Shown here: positions 9,143 through 17,501 of the stretch, piece by piece
How positions within the stretch are numbered: the stretch's first letter is position 1
How the letters are laid out: each line of letters opens with the position of its first letter
NCBI GenBank assembly: GCA_910589635.1
Contig: CAJUTD010000011.1
Location: 19,243 to 57,932 of the forward strand
Length of the DNA: 38,690 nucleotides
Direction: 5' to 3'
Source of the DNA: an uncultured Lachnospiraceae bacterium
GTDB lineage: Bacteria; Bacillota; Clostridia; Lachnospirales; Lachnospiraceae
Program-made: the position numbers and the translations under genes
The notes under the pieces: model-generated
Seen by the model: the letters and a program-made list of their open reading frames with translations, nothing else
Told to the model about the DNA's origin: nothing
The model's database searches: none

Positions 9143-10489
9143 TTACTTAACTATTTTTACTTTACTGACAAATTTTTTTGTTAGTCCGCTCTTCAATTTC
9201 ACAGTTACCATAATTTCTGTATTTCCGCATTTTTTTGCCTCAACAATTCCTGTATTGCTTATTTTTGCAACTTTATGGTTCTTCACTTTATATTCTATTT
9301 TATTGACAAATACATCACTGGTTCCATTTGTGCATTTCACAACTAAACGCTTCCTATTTCCAATTTTTATCTTTTTAAATCCTTTTAAAACAATATCCTT
9401 AGGCAACGGCTGTCTTTTCATATTAATGGAAACTGGTTTTGTAAAACTGCTTCGTACTTTTTTGCCTCCCTTTTCTATATAGGAACAAACTTTGACTTTA
9501 TAGTTTCCTGCTGGCTGAAGATTATTTATTTTATAATAAGTAGTAGAAGCGCCTTTTATAGATTTTATTTTTTTATATTTTTTTCCTGCCTTTTGCAAAT
9601 ATATATCGTATCCACTGGCTTTGCTTACTTTTTTCCAATTAAGAGTAACCTGGTTTTTTGATGTTTTATATGCCTTCAAGAAATCTGGTTTATACGGCAA
9701 TGTATCTGTGGATACTGCTTGTTCCAGAAGAGTAACAGAACGTATCCCCCATTCCCCTAAATTTCCCGTATTTTTATTTTGTCCATTTTTTCTATTAATA
9801 GGTGATGCAGAAATTTTAAAGTATATATCATTATATAATTTCATTTTCCATTCATAATCTTGCGAAATACCAGTTTTTTCATTTTTTATCTTTTCTTTTA
9901 TGGTTTTTGTTTTAAATGTTCTTTTAATATCTGACAGATTTTTACGAAAAACAGTTATAACAGTATTGGGATTACTTATTTCTCCACTATCTGTACCAAA
10001 TGAATTTAACTTTTTCCATGTTTTACCATAATCCGTACTATATGAGATTTTATATTTAGTAGGTCCGTTGGAAGCTGATCCCATATCAATTGCAATACCA
10101 TGTATTATATTGGCAATATCTTCCACTTTTATAACAACGTTATTTTTTACAATTCCATTCTCTTTTAAAACAACAATACTTTCTGTTTTTTCTTTTTTAT
10201 TTTTGTATACTTTGTCTGACCAATAAAATTTTCCAGTGTTTGAAATTTCTGTATCAGATAACGTAATTGTTGGTACAGAAGACAAATATTCCTCAAAAGT
10301 TTTGATGTCCCTGTTTACAGATCCGGTACTTAATTTCTTAGCCTCTGTTCCTGGCTTACCGCTATTCAAGTTTAACTTTGCACTTACAAGCATATCGTTC
10401 ATTTCCTTATCTGCTGCGAATGAAACCGTAGGAACCATTAATACTAAAAGAATCATAAAACTCAATAATCTTAATATTTTTCTCTTCAT
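9143..10489 (-). CDS. Secreted FN3 and Big_2 domain protein, 448 aa
   Basis: Starts at 10489 (MKRKILRLLSF) with GGAGAA 7 bp upstream; the longer frame to 10507 lacks a ribosome site. After the signal peptide (ending VSFA-A, about residue 26) comes a region of about 240 residues with no recognised family. It holds possible beta-sandwich motifs such as KYKISYSTDYGKTWKKL. Then come a fibronectin type III domain (about 262-350; LNWKKVSKASGYDIYL) and a Lys-rich Big_2-like C-terminus ending KFVSKVKIVK. No catalytic motif was found, so it may be an adhesin, substrate-binding or accessory protein. It follows the S8 subtilase stop codon by 17 bp, indicating one transcript. The same FN3/Big_2 tail type occurs on the M26-like peptidase. 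Confidence 0.72.
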   Translation of the reverse strand: MKRKILRLLSFMILLVLMVPTVSFAADKEMNDMLVSAKLNLNSGKPGTEAKKLSTGSVNRDIKTFEEYLSSVPTITLSDTEISNTGKFYWSDKVYKNKKEKTESIVVLKENGIVKNNVVIKVEDIANIIHGIAIDMGSASNGPTKYKISYSTDYGKTWKKLNSFGTDSGEISNPNTVITVFRKNLSDIKRTFKTKTIKEKIKNEKTGISQDYEWKMKLYNDIYFKISASPINRKNGQNKNTGNLGEWGIRSVTLLEQAVSTDTLPYKPDFLKAYKTSKNQVTLNWKKVSKASGYDIYLQKAGKKYKKIKSIKGASTTYYKINNLQPAGNYKVKVCSYIEKGGKKVRSSFTKPVSINMKRQPLPKDIVLKGFKKIKIGNRKRLVVKCTNGTSDVFVNKIEYKVKNHKVAKISNTGIVEAKKCGNTEIMVTVKLKSGLTKKFVSKVKIVK

Positions 10490-10506
10490 TATGAATTCTC
10501 CTTTCA

Positions 10507-12498
10507 TTACTTTAACTTGATGGATTTTATTTCTGAATATGGGGTAAACTTATATCCTCCTCCATACTTCATAGCAACTTTGATTTTATAGTAATACGTT
10601 TTGCCAGTAGTTAAATTTGAATCTATATAAGTACTACTACCATCGCCTGAAATAGATTTTATATTTTCATATTTTCCATTTTTACTTACTGAACGGTAAA
10701 TAAGAACTCTTTCTGGTCCATATACATTTAAATTATTCCATTTCAATTTTACTCTATTGCCTGATAGTTGTTCTAATCCTGTTAAACGCACAACACTATT
10801 CTTAAAAATTTCATATTTTGCTTTTTGAACTGATAATCCAGCGTTTAATAATCCACAACTAAAGTAAGAGCTTTTCAAATCTATCGCAGAAGAATATAAA
10901 ATTTTCTTTATTTGAGATACAGATAAATCAGGATTTACTGACAACATCAATCCAATTGCTGACGACACTAATGGAGTTGCCAGCGATGTACCATCTTCTT
11001 CTTTACTATATGATGAATCACTTTCTGAGGAAGTACAGATATAATTAGTTGCTGGTGCGGCAATATTTACCCAACTTCCATAATTTGAAAAATATGCTTT
11101 ATTATTTGCAGTTGAATTATTTGTTCCTCCAACTGCAATTACATAATCCATTGCCGCCGGATATCTTTTGGCTGAAGTTCCATAATTTCCTGCTGACGCA
11201 ACTACTACCACCTCCGCTGCCTCAGCACGTTCAATAGCTTCCACCTCACATGATCTCAATGATGGATAGCTTAAACTTACATTAATAATTTCTGCTCCTG
11301 ATTTTATTGCATAATCAATCCCTTTACACATATCACTTAATTTAATAATATCTTCACCATTTGTATTTAATCCCTTTGACACCTTAATAGGAATAATTCT
11401 GCATGAATTATTATTCCATCCGCGCCCAGCTCCAGCAATCCCAATACAATTATTTGCTTTTGCTGCAATTACACCAGCTGCAAAAGTACCATGTTCTGAA
11501 TCAAATGGTTTTTTCATATCCTCTAACTTCTTATATCTTCCATTACTATCCTTTTTTGTAATATCTACTGCATACTTACTTACAATTCCTCCTGAAAAAT
11601 CCTGATGTGTAATTCTACAACCGCTATCTACTACCCCAATCCAAATATCATCACATCCTGCTGTCGACACAGTATCCCATGCCGCCTGAAATTTGCATCT
11701 ATCTAAATACCATAATTCTTTAGCATTTGCATCATTTAATTTTGTACTGAGAGCATTACTTTTACATTTTAAATTCTCTTGTGCTTCTATTACACAGTCA
11801 AATACTTCATATTCTTCAATTGCCTCAGCCGCTGTCTGATCTAAATCTAAATTTACTCTTACAACAATATTACCTTTATAATTTTCTAAAGCTTTTAATC
11901 TTTTTTGTTTTCTCTCACTTAATGAAGTATCTATTTCATAATTATTATCAATTATAATCTCGTATGAATCAGAGACGTAATTTACAACTTGGTCAATATC
12001 TTCTTTCGATGTTTCTTTATCAAATACTACTATTCCTTCATCAGTAATATAATCCAGATTATCTTCGTTTTCACGCTCTTGTCTGGCATCTTCATACTTT
12101 TCAATATTTTCTTCTATATCTGTATCCAAATTTGCCGAAAATTCACTTACAGCTTCCTCATCTAAGGTTTCTGCACTGTAATAAGTATCTAATACTTCCT
12201 TTACACCTAATTCCACGACATTGTTATCTTCATCAAATTGATTTAACGTCTCAGCCGCTTCTTTCCCACTTTCCTCTGCAATAAATGCTGCATAATCAAT
12301 TGCATCTTTTTTATATTCCGATAAATCTTCTAATTTTGGTTTCTTAGATACTTCATCTATACTCATAGACGTTATATCATAATTTTCTTTAATTTCACTT
12401 ACTTGTGCAGCTTCTATTGTTTGAAAATAAAATAAATTTCCGAAATTTGCGATTACCAATGTACAAACAAGTAATATCCCTAATATCTTTCTTTTCAT
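10507..12498 (-). CDS. Secreted subtilisin-like serine peptidase (S8) with C-terminal FN3, 663 aa
   Basis: The ATG at 12498 follows GGAGAGGAG with good spacing. A signal peptide (about 1-31, ending IEAA-Q) precedes an acidic prodomain of about 240 residues (for example EENIEKYEDARQERENED). The S8 domain spans about 260-560: D291 in GVVDSGCRITHQ, H336 in SEHGTFAAGV, oxyanion N438 in ASAGNYG and S505 in DGTSLATP, so the catalytic set is intact. The C-terminus (575-663) is a fibronectin type III domain that may bind the surface or substrate. It is followed at 17 bp by the FN3/Big_2 protein gene and preceded by a damaged small membrane gene and a lipoprotein gene. Extracellular proteolysis is well supported; whether it processes a neighbour or feeds on host protein is unknown. 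Confidence 0.92.
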   Translation of the reverse strand: MKRKILGILLVCTLVIANFGNLFYFQTIEAAQVSEIKENYDITSMSIDEVSKKPKLEDLSEYKKDAIDYAAFIAEESGKEAAETLNQFDEDNNVVELGVKEVLDTYYSAETLDEEAVSEFSANLDTDIEENIEKYEDARQERENEDNLDYITDEGIVVFDKETSKEDIDQVVNYVSDSYEIIIDNNYEIDTSLSERKQKRLKALENYKGNIVVRVNLDLDQTAAEAIEEYEVFDCVIEAQENLKCKSNALSTKLNDANAKELWYLDRCKFQAAWDTVSTAGCDDIWIGVVDSGCRITHQDFSGGIVSKYAVDITKKDSNGRYKKLEDMKKPFDSEHGTFAAGVIAAKANNCIGIAGAGRGWNNNSCRIIPIKVSKGLNTNGEDIIKLSDMCKGIDYAIKSGAEIINVSLSYPSLRSCEVEAIERAEAAEVVVVASAGNYGTSAKRYPAAMDYVIAVGGTNNSTANNKAYFSNYGSWVNIAAPATNYICTSSESDSSYSKEEDGTSLATPLVSSAIGLMLSVNPDLSVSQIKKILYSSAIDLKSSYFSCGLLNAGLSVQKAKYEIFKNSVVRLTGLEQLSGNRVKLKWNNLNVYGPERVLIYRSVSKNGKYENIKSISGDGSSTYIDSNLTTGKTYYYKIKVAMKYGGGYKFTPYSEIKSIKLK

Positions 12499-12581
12499 TT
12501 GTAACTCCTCTCCTTGCTTCTAAAATTTAGTTTAAAATAGATTCTAAATTATAAAAATTAATACATTCCTATCATTTTTTA

Positions 12582-12903
12582 TTACCAGCGAAATATTCCA
12601 TAATTCTTCATATTTCCAACAGAAAATTCTTCATTATATCTTAAGAGGGCGGCATCCCGGTAGCTTTCTTCTACAGGAAGGCGGACTTGGAGCTTACAAT
12701 ACTCTTTCATCTGCCCATCTTTTTGATACATAACGACGTAGACTTTTGTAATAGACATCTTTTGCACTGCCTCGATCTTGTCTGAAAATAAATCCGAAAA
12801 GAAAACATAAAAAGCAAGCAAATACCATTAAAACTGCCATATAATTTTTATTCTTGAACCGGCTGCTTCTCCAATACAATTTCTTTTCCTTCATTGTTTC
12901 CAT
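12582..12903 (-). pseudogene. Small membrane protein with apparent frameshift
   Basis: Two overlapping minus-strand frames read as parts of one protein. The upstream frame starts at 12903 (METMKEKKLYW; AGAGG 6 bp upstream) and has one membrane segment (MAVLMVFACFLCFLFGFIF), then becomes unconvincing and stops at 12694. The other frame, open from 12821 to 12582, continues with protein-like sequence (MSITKVYVVMYQKDGQMKEY, ending YGIFRW). The switch lies near 12780-12810, in a run of short T tracts, the kind of site where an indel occurs. A repaired protein would be about 107 residues with one N-terminal membrane helix. The start overlaps the upstream lipoprotein gene by 56 bp, suggesting translational coupling. 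Programmed frameshifting or assembly error are alternatives. Confidence 0.5.
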
Positions 12904-13234
12904 AATAATCCTCTACTATCGTCAAATATAATTTATCTTTCTTCAATTTTACATTTGCTACCCATATCAATCCATCTTCTGTATGGGTAATCCATTTTTC
13001 ATTAAAATATATTTCCGTTCCAGCAGGCTCCCAAGCTGTTTCTACTTTCCATTTTTCCCCATCTATTTCTATAATTACCTTTCTCATATCTAAAGGCATA
13101 TAAATATAGGGATCTTCTGAAACCCATGCATAGCTGCCATCCCAATTATCCCACCATCTCCTCCCACACCCTCCACATCCTGTGAGTAATATTGCCATCG
13201 CTATTATGCAGCAAATAATAGAATGCTTCTTCAT
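12848..13234 (-). CDS. Small lipoprotein, 128 aa
   Basis: MKKHSIICCIIAMAILLTGC is a clear lipoprotein signal with lipobox LLTGC, Cys at 20. The mature part starts with a Gly/Arg/Trp-rich stretch (GGCGRRWWDNWDG), followed by a beta-rich domain (KVIIEIDGEKWKVETAW; KLYLTIVEDYYGN). No family is recognised. AGGAGG lies about 15 bp upstream of the ATG, unusually far. It is the first gene after the promoter and direct repeats at 13294-13361 and probably heads the peptidase cluster; its 3' end overlaps the frameshifted membrane gene. Surface anchoring is well supported; function is unknown. Confidence 0.7.
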   Translation of the reverse strand: MKKHSIICCIIAMAILLTGCGGCGRRWWDNWDGSYAWVSEDPYIYMPLDMRKVIIEIDGEKWKVETAWEPAGTEIYFNEKWITHTEDGLIWVANVKLKKDKLYLTIVEDYYGNNEGKEIVLEKQPVQE

Positions 13235-13293
13235 GCTATTTAGTCTTTCCCTCCTTTAAAACTAAACTTCCATTACAATAACTTCTTAAATTA

Positions 13294-13361
13294 GGAATAC
13301 CATATTTTCATCACATTTTCAATGATAACATCCTGAACGTTGAGATAACCTTGCGAACGTT
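13294..13361 (-). promoter_or_regulatory. Promoter with LytTR-like direct repeats ahead of the peptidase cluster
   Basis: On the minus strand, TTGAAA (13322-13317) and TATTCC (13299-13294) have a 17-bp spacer, and TGG precedes the -10 as an extended element. Upstream lie two direct repeats, both reading AACGTTC on the minus strand (13361-13355 and 13341-13335), 20 bp apart start to start. The second one extends to AACGTTCAG. They resemble the 9-bp AgrA/LytTR half-sites, whose known spacing is 21-22 bp. Activator binding here would suit the weak -10. Confidence 0.5.
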
Positions 13362-13418
13362 AAACTTTATTCTATAAAATTAAAAAATTTTGCAATTCAG
13401 TATTTTTTAATTTTAAAA

Positions 13419-13472
13419 GAAAAAAAGTGCTGAAAATGACCACACTTATAATTATATAGTCATTTTCAGCAC
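13419..13472 (-). terminator. Terminator after the M26-like metallopeptidase gene
   Basis: A 14-bp perfect stem (GTGCTGAAAATGAC at 13427-13440 with 13459-13472) has an 18-nt loop. On the minus strand it is followed directly by seven T (13425-13419). It lies about 65 bp past the stop codon and separates the metallopeptidase gene from the lipoprotein-led cluster. Confidence 0.9.
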
Positions 13473-13535
13473 CTTATTTTAAATATCTCACTTGTAAACT
13501 TACATATCTATTCTTTCGATTGAAGTTCTTATTAG

Positions 13536-16500
13536 CTATTTTTTAGAAACATTTACTGTTACTTTTTTATACAGACCATTCTGAGCAATACAATATATTG
13601 TACAAGTGCCGCGTTTTTTCCCGGTAATAACTCCTTTTTTTGACACTGTTGCAATAGACGGATTAGATGATGCATAACGCACCTTTTTCCTAGCTTTGTT
13701 AATCTTTTTTCCTGTCACTTTCACACGCAGCTGCACTTTTTTTCCAGGCTTCACATTTACACGAGTCTTCTTTATTCCTATCTTTGAAGGATTGCCATAT
13801 TTCCCTCCCTTTGTCGTGCTGTATACAGACAAGGATTTTGTTAAAGCCACTCGCTTCTTGCCAATTTTTTTATATGCTTTAACATAATACTTATATTGCT
13901 TTCCCTTTTTTAACTTCTTGTGCGTCCACTTAACAGACTTTTTGCTGACGGTTCGGAGACGTTTATATTTTCCATTCGATTTCGCGCCATATATTTCATA
14001 TCCGTCTGCGGACTTCACACGATTCCATCGAATCGTATTTGAAGTTTTAGCAGAAGATACCTTGCAAAGAAGCAACTTGGAATTCTTATTTTTTTCAATA
14101 TTTCCAATACCTGGTTTATCTATTCCAACATCTGGCTTACCAGTTTCTGGTTTTCCTGGTTGTTGTGTATTTCCCGGTTGTTCCGGTTCTTCTGGCTCTT
14201 CCGGCTGCTCTGGTTGTTGCGTATCTCCCGGTTGTTCCGGCTCTTCCGGTTCCTCTGGATTCTCTGGCTGTTGCGTATCTCCCGGTTGTTCTGGTTCTTC
14301 CGGCTGCTCCGGTTCCTCTGGTTGTTCCGGCTCTTCTGGCTGTTGTGTATCTCCCGGTTGTTCCGGCTCTTCTGGTTGTCCCGGTTGTTCCGGTTGTTCC
14401 GGTTCTTCTGGCTGTCCTGGTTCCCCTGGTTTCTCTGGCTCTTCCTTATCTCCTGGTTCCCCTGGTTGTTCTGGCTCTTCCGGCTGCTCCGGTTTCTCTG
14501 GTTGTTCCGGTTCTTCTGGCTCTCCCGGTTGCTCTGGTTCTTCCGGCTCTTCTGGCTCTCCCGGTTCCCCTGGTTTTATTTCTGTTTCTGGTGGATCTAT
14601 AGGCTTTGATTCTACACCATAAATAGACCCCTTGAAATCTTCTGTCTTAAATAAATATGCCTTAAATATTTCCTGTTTTAGACGCTCAACTTCTGTTGCT
14701 TGTGCACGGATATTATTATGACCTCCTGGCATTAAATTAACTTTTATTAAATCACTCTCTATTGCCTCTTTCATCAACAGACGCAATTCTTCAAAATTAT
14801 TAATTGTAACAGATTGATCTTTCCACATAATAGTGACTGGCTTTAATTCATTTATTTTTTCGATTCTTCTCTCGAACATCGCCTTCTTAAAATCAGCCAT
14901 CGTCTCATAGGTATTGCCAAAGATTTTCTTCAAAATGTACCGATCTGACAGGATCGTCTGATCCGATTTAGCAGATTCTTTATACTGATTGGATATGTAA
15001 GGTACCATTCCATCGTAATACCCATATTCTGCCAGTAATTCAAACGCCTGTCGACGTATCATGACATCACCGCTGACACCATAATCATTCTGTACTCCAG
15101 CATAGTTGGCGCTAAAGAGAGGAACAACATAATATCCGTTTCTTGCCATAGTTCCTGTTGTCTCTGTTCCATTTACTTCATATCGGGATACGATAATACT
15201 GTCACGGATCAAATCATCAATGGTATTCAGTCTATTCGCCTCATCCAGAGTCAGTTGCCTTACGGAATCCAGATTATGCTTGGATCCTTCTTCTCCTTGA
15301 TTCGTCCTATTATTTGGATCCTCTACCTGCTCAAGCTTATGGAACCATTTCATTTTCTCTTCCGCACTTTTCGTAAACATAATATCTGCTTCTGCATAAT
15401 CCAGTGTATAAATGACATCCATAATACCACTCATATAATTTTGCAGATCTGTTACATCCTCAAATCGTTCTGGCTGACCATTATGATACCGGTCACTTAC
15501 CGCCAAGCGGTCATAGATCAGATTCAAATTAAAAACAGGAGGATCATTCAATTCGTAAGGTTCAAACATTCCTCTTGTATAGACTTCTGCCAGCATACCA
15601 TCCCGTGAACCATATCCATTCAACATGAGATTAGAAACAAGCATATGCGTCAGTTCATGAGCATACGTTGCAAATCCCCGCTCTGTCAATGCCCTTGATA
15701 CATAGTAACGGATACGCGTACCTTCTGCCACACCATCTGCAAACATATATGTGCCATACAAATTTAAAGGAGTAAAAAATTCTCTGACACCCAAGGAAGC
15801 ATTCTTTCCAAATTTATCTGACCATTGAACAGTCGTATCGGGATCAATCCGCAGGCTATCCAAAACAATACGATTAGAGGAAAGCAAATTTTTCTTTTCC
15901 GGTGTTGCAATCCGATACCAAACATCAATAAAAGCTTTCTGCTGTTCGGCAGCCTTTTCCAACTGTTGCTGGAACTTTTCACGTAATTCTCCATAACGTG
16001 TCGGATCTGTTTCCTTTAAATTTCTGTCTATATAACAATCTACTATTCCATATGTGATGGTAGCGGAGTTTGCAATCATGTAAATGCTGTCTTCTGACAC
16101 AGTAAGCAGTGGCAAAATATATGCACGGGAAGTCGTATCATCATACAATCTTTTGTATAATCCCATATCTTTACTGTCCCAGTCAGATAATTTCTCCAAT
16201 ATATACGCAGGGCTCTCTTGCAAAAACCATTCATCCATTGATGTATCTTTTATCCACTTTTGCCGGTATTCTTCCAGAAAAGCATCTAATGTTCCAGAGG
16301 AAGTAACCGGCCAAAACATTTTTCCATAACCAAATACATTAGGGTTATTAGAAATCTTTAATGTATCTCCTCCTCTTCCCCCTATATATATGAGCCAGTC
16401 CAAAACATCTTCTATCTGGCCATAAAGATACGGTTTTGACTCGTAAAGGAGAACATCTTTCATATTATGATCTCCCATATCAAAGTCATACAGCCGCTCA

Positions 16501-16961
16501 ATATAAGTAAGTCCCAACAAAAGTTTTTCTTTATTTTGCTGTATCTTATTCGTATAAAAGTCTGCGCCTTTACTTTCTGAACCCGAAGTACTGTCAACTA
16601 TTCTCTGGATAATCTCCGCTATTTCTGCCTGCACTTTAGCAAATGATTCCTCAAAAGACATTACCTTTACATTATCCTGGTTTAATTCTTTTATCGCTTG
16701 TTCATCACTAATATCTCCAGGGTTCTTTCCCTCTCTCTTAGCAATTTCAGTCTTTTTATTCAACTTTTCTGACATGGAATACCGTGATGGCGACAGTAAA
16801 CTTCCTATTGTATCATTATTTTCATAGTCAATTGCCTGCAGCTCTTTTACCGTATTCTGGCTTACAGTTTCTCCCAAACTCGCAGCTGAAACAGTTATTG
16901 ATGGAAAAAATAACACTGACATAATAAATAGCGCTACTGTTGCTATTCTAATATTATTCAT
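13536..16961 (-). CDS. Secreted M26/Zmp-like zinc metallopeptidase with Pro-Glu linker, FN3 and Big_2 domains, 1141 aa
   Basis: Two in-frame ATGs lie 6 bp apart; the one at 16961 is about 7 bp from GGAGG, while 16967 abuts it. The signal peptide ends VSA-A. The catalytic region includes H435-E-L-T-H439 with E459 twenty residues on (GMLAEVYTRG), the HExxH-x19-E pattern of M26 (IgA1/Zmp) peptidases. Other M26-like stretches lie around YILPLLTVSEDSIYMI. A Pro/Glu/Gly-rich linker (about 794-940) spaces this domain from an FN3 domain (about 957-1055) and a Lys-rich Big_2 domain ending TVNVSKK. Streptococcal Zmp proteins are sortase-attached; no LPXTG is seen here, so retention may depend on the tail. 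It has its own promoter and terminator. Zmp-type substrates are often host glycoproteins; the target here is unknown. Confidence 0.85.
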   Translation of the reverse strand: MNNIRIATVALFIMSVLFFPSITVSAASLGETVSQNTVKELQAIDYENNDTIGSLLSPSRYSMSEKLNKKTEIAKREGKNPGDISDEQAIKELNQDNVKVMSFEESFAKVQAEIAEIIQRIVDSTSGSESKGADFYTNKIQQNKEKLLLGLTYIERLYDFDMGDHNMKDVLLYESKPYLYGQIEDVLDWLIYIGGRGGDTLKISNNPNVFGYGKMFWPVTSSGTLDAFLEEYRQKWIKDTSMDEWFLQESPAYILEKLSDWDSKDMGLYKRLYDDTTSRAYILPLLTVSEDSIYMIANSATITYGIVDCYIDRNLKETDPTRYGELREKFQQQLEKAAEQQKAFIDVWYRIATPEKKNLLSSNRIVLDSLRIDPDTTVQWSDKFGKNASLGVREFFTPLNLYGTYMFADGVAEGTRIRYYVSRALTERGFATYAHELTHMLVSNLMLNGYGSRDGMLAEVYTRGMFEPYELNDPPVFNLNLIYDRLAVSDRYHNGQPERFEDVTDLQNYMSGIMDVIYTLDYAEADIMFTKSAEEKMKWFHKLEQVEDPNNRTNQGEEGSKHNLDSVRQLTLDEANRLNTIDDLIRDSIIVSRYEVNGTETTGTMARNGYYVVPLFSANYAGVQNDYGVSGDVMIRRQAFELLAEYGYYDGMVPYISNQYKESAKSDQTILSDRYILKKIFGNTYETMADFKKAMFERRIEKINELKPVTIMWKDQSVTINNFEELRLLMKEAIESDLIKVNLMPGGHNNIRAQATEVERLKQEIFKAYLFKTEDFKGSIYGVESKPIDPPETEIKPGEPGEPEEPEEPEQPGEPEEPEQPEKPEQPEEPEQPGEPGDKEEPEKPGEPGQPEEPEQPEQPGQPEEPEQPGDTQQPEEPEQPEEPEQPEEPEQPGDTQQPENPEEPEEPEQPGDTQQPEQPEEPEEPEQPGNTQQPGKPETGKPDVGIDKPGIGNIEKNKNSKLLLCKVSSAKTSNTIRWNRVKSADGYEIYGAKSNGKYKRLRTVSKKSVKWTHKKLKKGKQYKYYVKAYKKIGKKRVALTKSLSVYSTTKGGKYGNPSKIGIKKTRVNVKPGKKVQLRVKVTGKKINKARKKVRYASSNPSIATVSKKGVITGKKRGTCTIYCIAQNGLYKKVTVNVSKK
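14143..14577 (-). repeat. Degenerate minisatellite encoding the Pro-Glu linker
   Basis: A low-complexity tandem array encodes PEEPEQPG, PEQPEEPEQ and GDTQQPE variants in the metallopeptidase. The base unit is 9 bp (Pro-Glu-Glu/Gln type), combined into longer units, with GDTQQPE as a higher-order unit seen several times. All unit lengths are multiples of 3, so copy-number change would alter linker length without breaking the frame. Long open frames on the opposite strand are a by-product of the repeat. Confidence 0.9.
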
Positions 16962-17016
16962 CCGCATTCCTCCTTATGTAATATTAATTTTTTGAATACC
17001 TTCTGTTTATATGCAT

Positions 17017-17045
17017 ATTATAAAGTATTTATATTACAGTTTCAA
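17017..17045 (-). promoter_or_regulatory. Promoter for the M26-like metallopeptidase gene
   Basis: On the minus strand, TTGAAA (17045-17040) and TATAAT (17022-17017) have an ideal 17-bp spacer, 56 bp upstream of the start codon. It lies between the end of the 87-aa membrane protein gene and the metallopeptidase gene, so the latter is probably transcribed on its own. Confidence 0.75.
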
Positions 17046-17113
17046 ACTATTTTTATTTTCCATAACACTTACTTCTTTTCCTGTTTTAAAAAGCTTATTA
17101 ATTTATTATATTT

Positions 17114-17377
17114 TTATAAACCTCTTTTTATATATAACTCTACAATTTCTAATAAAACTAAACAAATATTAGATAAGCAAATTGCATACATAAAAGAAAT
17201 TGGTGTAATTATTCCTAAAATAAAAACAATAAAAGATATCAAAACAGTTCCTATAACATAGATATTTCTTAAATAATTAAATTTTATTATATTCCTAATC
17301 TGTACAACAAAAAAAACAATATATACTAAAACCATAGTAATTAAAAATATACTCATTATTACATCCATATCAAACAT
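17114..17377 (-). CDS. Small membrane protein, 87 aa, about three transmembrane segments
   Basis: ATG 17377 follows AGGAGG with about 8 bp spacing, a strong signal for such a short frame. Hydrophobic segments at about 6-26 (IFLITMVLVYIVFFVV), 41-60 (IGTVLISFIVFILGIITPI) and 62-80 suggest three membrane passes with basic loops (RNIIKFNYLRN). No family is recognised. It lies 124 bp downstream of the LytTR response regulator gene on the same strand. It could be the membrane partner of that regulator or a histidine-kinase sensor remnant, but no kinase domain follows. A TATA-rich stretch in the 124-bp gap may give it its own promoter. Confidence 0.65.
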   Translation of the reverse strand: MFDMDVIMSIFLITMVLVYIVFFVVQIRNIIKFNYLRNIYVIGTVLISFIVFILGIITPISFMYAICLSNICLVLLEIVELYIKRGL

Positions 17378-17501
17378 TTAATTTTCCTCCTATTTGACAT
17401 TTCTATGCTTCTACAGAATTTTACGGAAAAACTTGAAACAGTCTCTATATAATAACCTCTAATGAAAATACAAGTTTCCAAAAATAGCCATAATTCACCA
17501 C

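Noticed and set aside
13335..13361. AACGTT pair read as a palindromic repressor site
   Set aside because: Each AACGTT is self-palindromic, but the flanking bases match as direct repeats (GAACGTT twice), so a tandem activator site fits better.
14143..14577. CRISPR-like repetitive array
   Set aside because: Units are in-frame Pro/Glu codons without unique spacers, and no cas genes are present.
13918..14622. Long plus-strand open frames (Gly/Ser/Cys- or Leu/Phe-rich) opposite the Pro-Glu linker
   Set aside because: They are open in all three frames because the repeat lacks stop codons. They have no ribosome sites and lie antisense to a well-supported metallopeptidase.
16992..17261. Plus-strand 89-aa frame overlapping the 87-aa membrane protein
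   Set aside because: No ribosome site and AT-driven composition; the minus-strand frame has AGGAGG and clear membrane segments.
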